A stretch of 64,000 bases of DNA from Melanocharis versteri (taxonomy: Eukaryota > Chordata > Aves > Passeriformes > Melanocharitidae), in assembly GCA_013397845.1 (NCBI GenBank), contig VZTG01006291.1, forward strand, positions 750,809 through 814,808. The letters run 5' to 3'. Every line of letters begins with the position of its first letter. Positions within the stretch are counted from its first letter, which is position 1. The notes under the pieces are model-generated. The model was not told the origin of the DNA. It searched no databases and saw only the letters and a list, made by a program, of their open reading frames with translations. Below are positions 63,901 through 64,000 of this stretch, in pieces. A program made the position numbers and the translations under genes.

Positions 63901-64000
63901 TTAAACTCAATCAAACCTGTGATGATTTGTGGGGTGGGATGGAGGCGGTAGAGGTCAGGAAGGACAAACAACTTATTTGGAGCCTGAAGCATTAAAATTG

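Larger units (their letters stand above)
59200..64000. other. Intergenic, AT-rich
   Basis: No gene recognised to the end of the window. Two inverted repeats (60479-60516 and 60942-60965) are listed separately. Confidence 0.6.

Noticed and set aside
1..64000. tRNA, rRNA, CRISPR arrays, riboswitches, bacterial operons
   Set aside because: None seen. The sequence is a vertebrate nuclear region, and simple repeats found are microsatellites, not spaced CRISPR repeats.

Overview
This is vertebrate nuclear DNA, almost certainly from a bird. It is AT-rich and gene-poor with one intron-containing gene. It carries several 3'-end fragments of CR1 LINEs, including the typical ATTCTATG-type 3' tail, and two solo LTRs of endogenous retroviruses. 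CR1s also occur in turtles and crocodilians; the short intron 3 and the abundant LTRs fit a bird, but the species cannot be named from this window. There are no operons, CRISPR arrays, phage genes or bacterial features.

The only protein-coding gene I can support is the 3' half of ZNF804A, on the + strand. Positions 1-15748 are intronic (intron 2 by analogy with the four-exon human gene). Exon 3 is 15749-15879, intron 3 is 15880-18211, and the large terminal coding exon is 18212-21494. A short AT-rich 3' UTR follows, with an AATAAA at 21918. The two exons join in frame through a split Cys codon. They give 1137 residues, which with the missing first two exons predicts a protein of about 1220 aa, close to the human length. 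The C2H2 zinc finger is encoded upstream of this window.

From about 21.95 kb to the end I find no recognisable gene. This fits the gene desert that lies 3' of ZNF804A in amniotes. It holds CR1 fragments (37.7, 52.6 and 59.0 kb; two more lie in intron 2 at 4.9 and 14.3 kb), two intact solo LTRs with perfect target-site duplications (44644-45152 with 5-bp ATTGG; 46467-46741 with 6-bp TATTGT), and an unclassified GC-richer block just upstream of them (43.5-44.2 kb). It also holds a G-run cluster (36.1 kb), an assembly gap in unusual CpG-rich sequence (34.08 kb), a CpG-dense exon-like 45-mer with good splice sites (40.15 kb), and two conspicuous inverted repeats near 60.5 and 60.95 kb.

I did not find a previously undescribed biological system. 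The most checkable leads are the exon-like 45-mer, the ERV insertion cluster, the Cys/His cluster in ZNF804A, and the sequence around the assembly gap.
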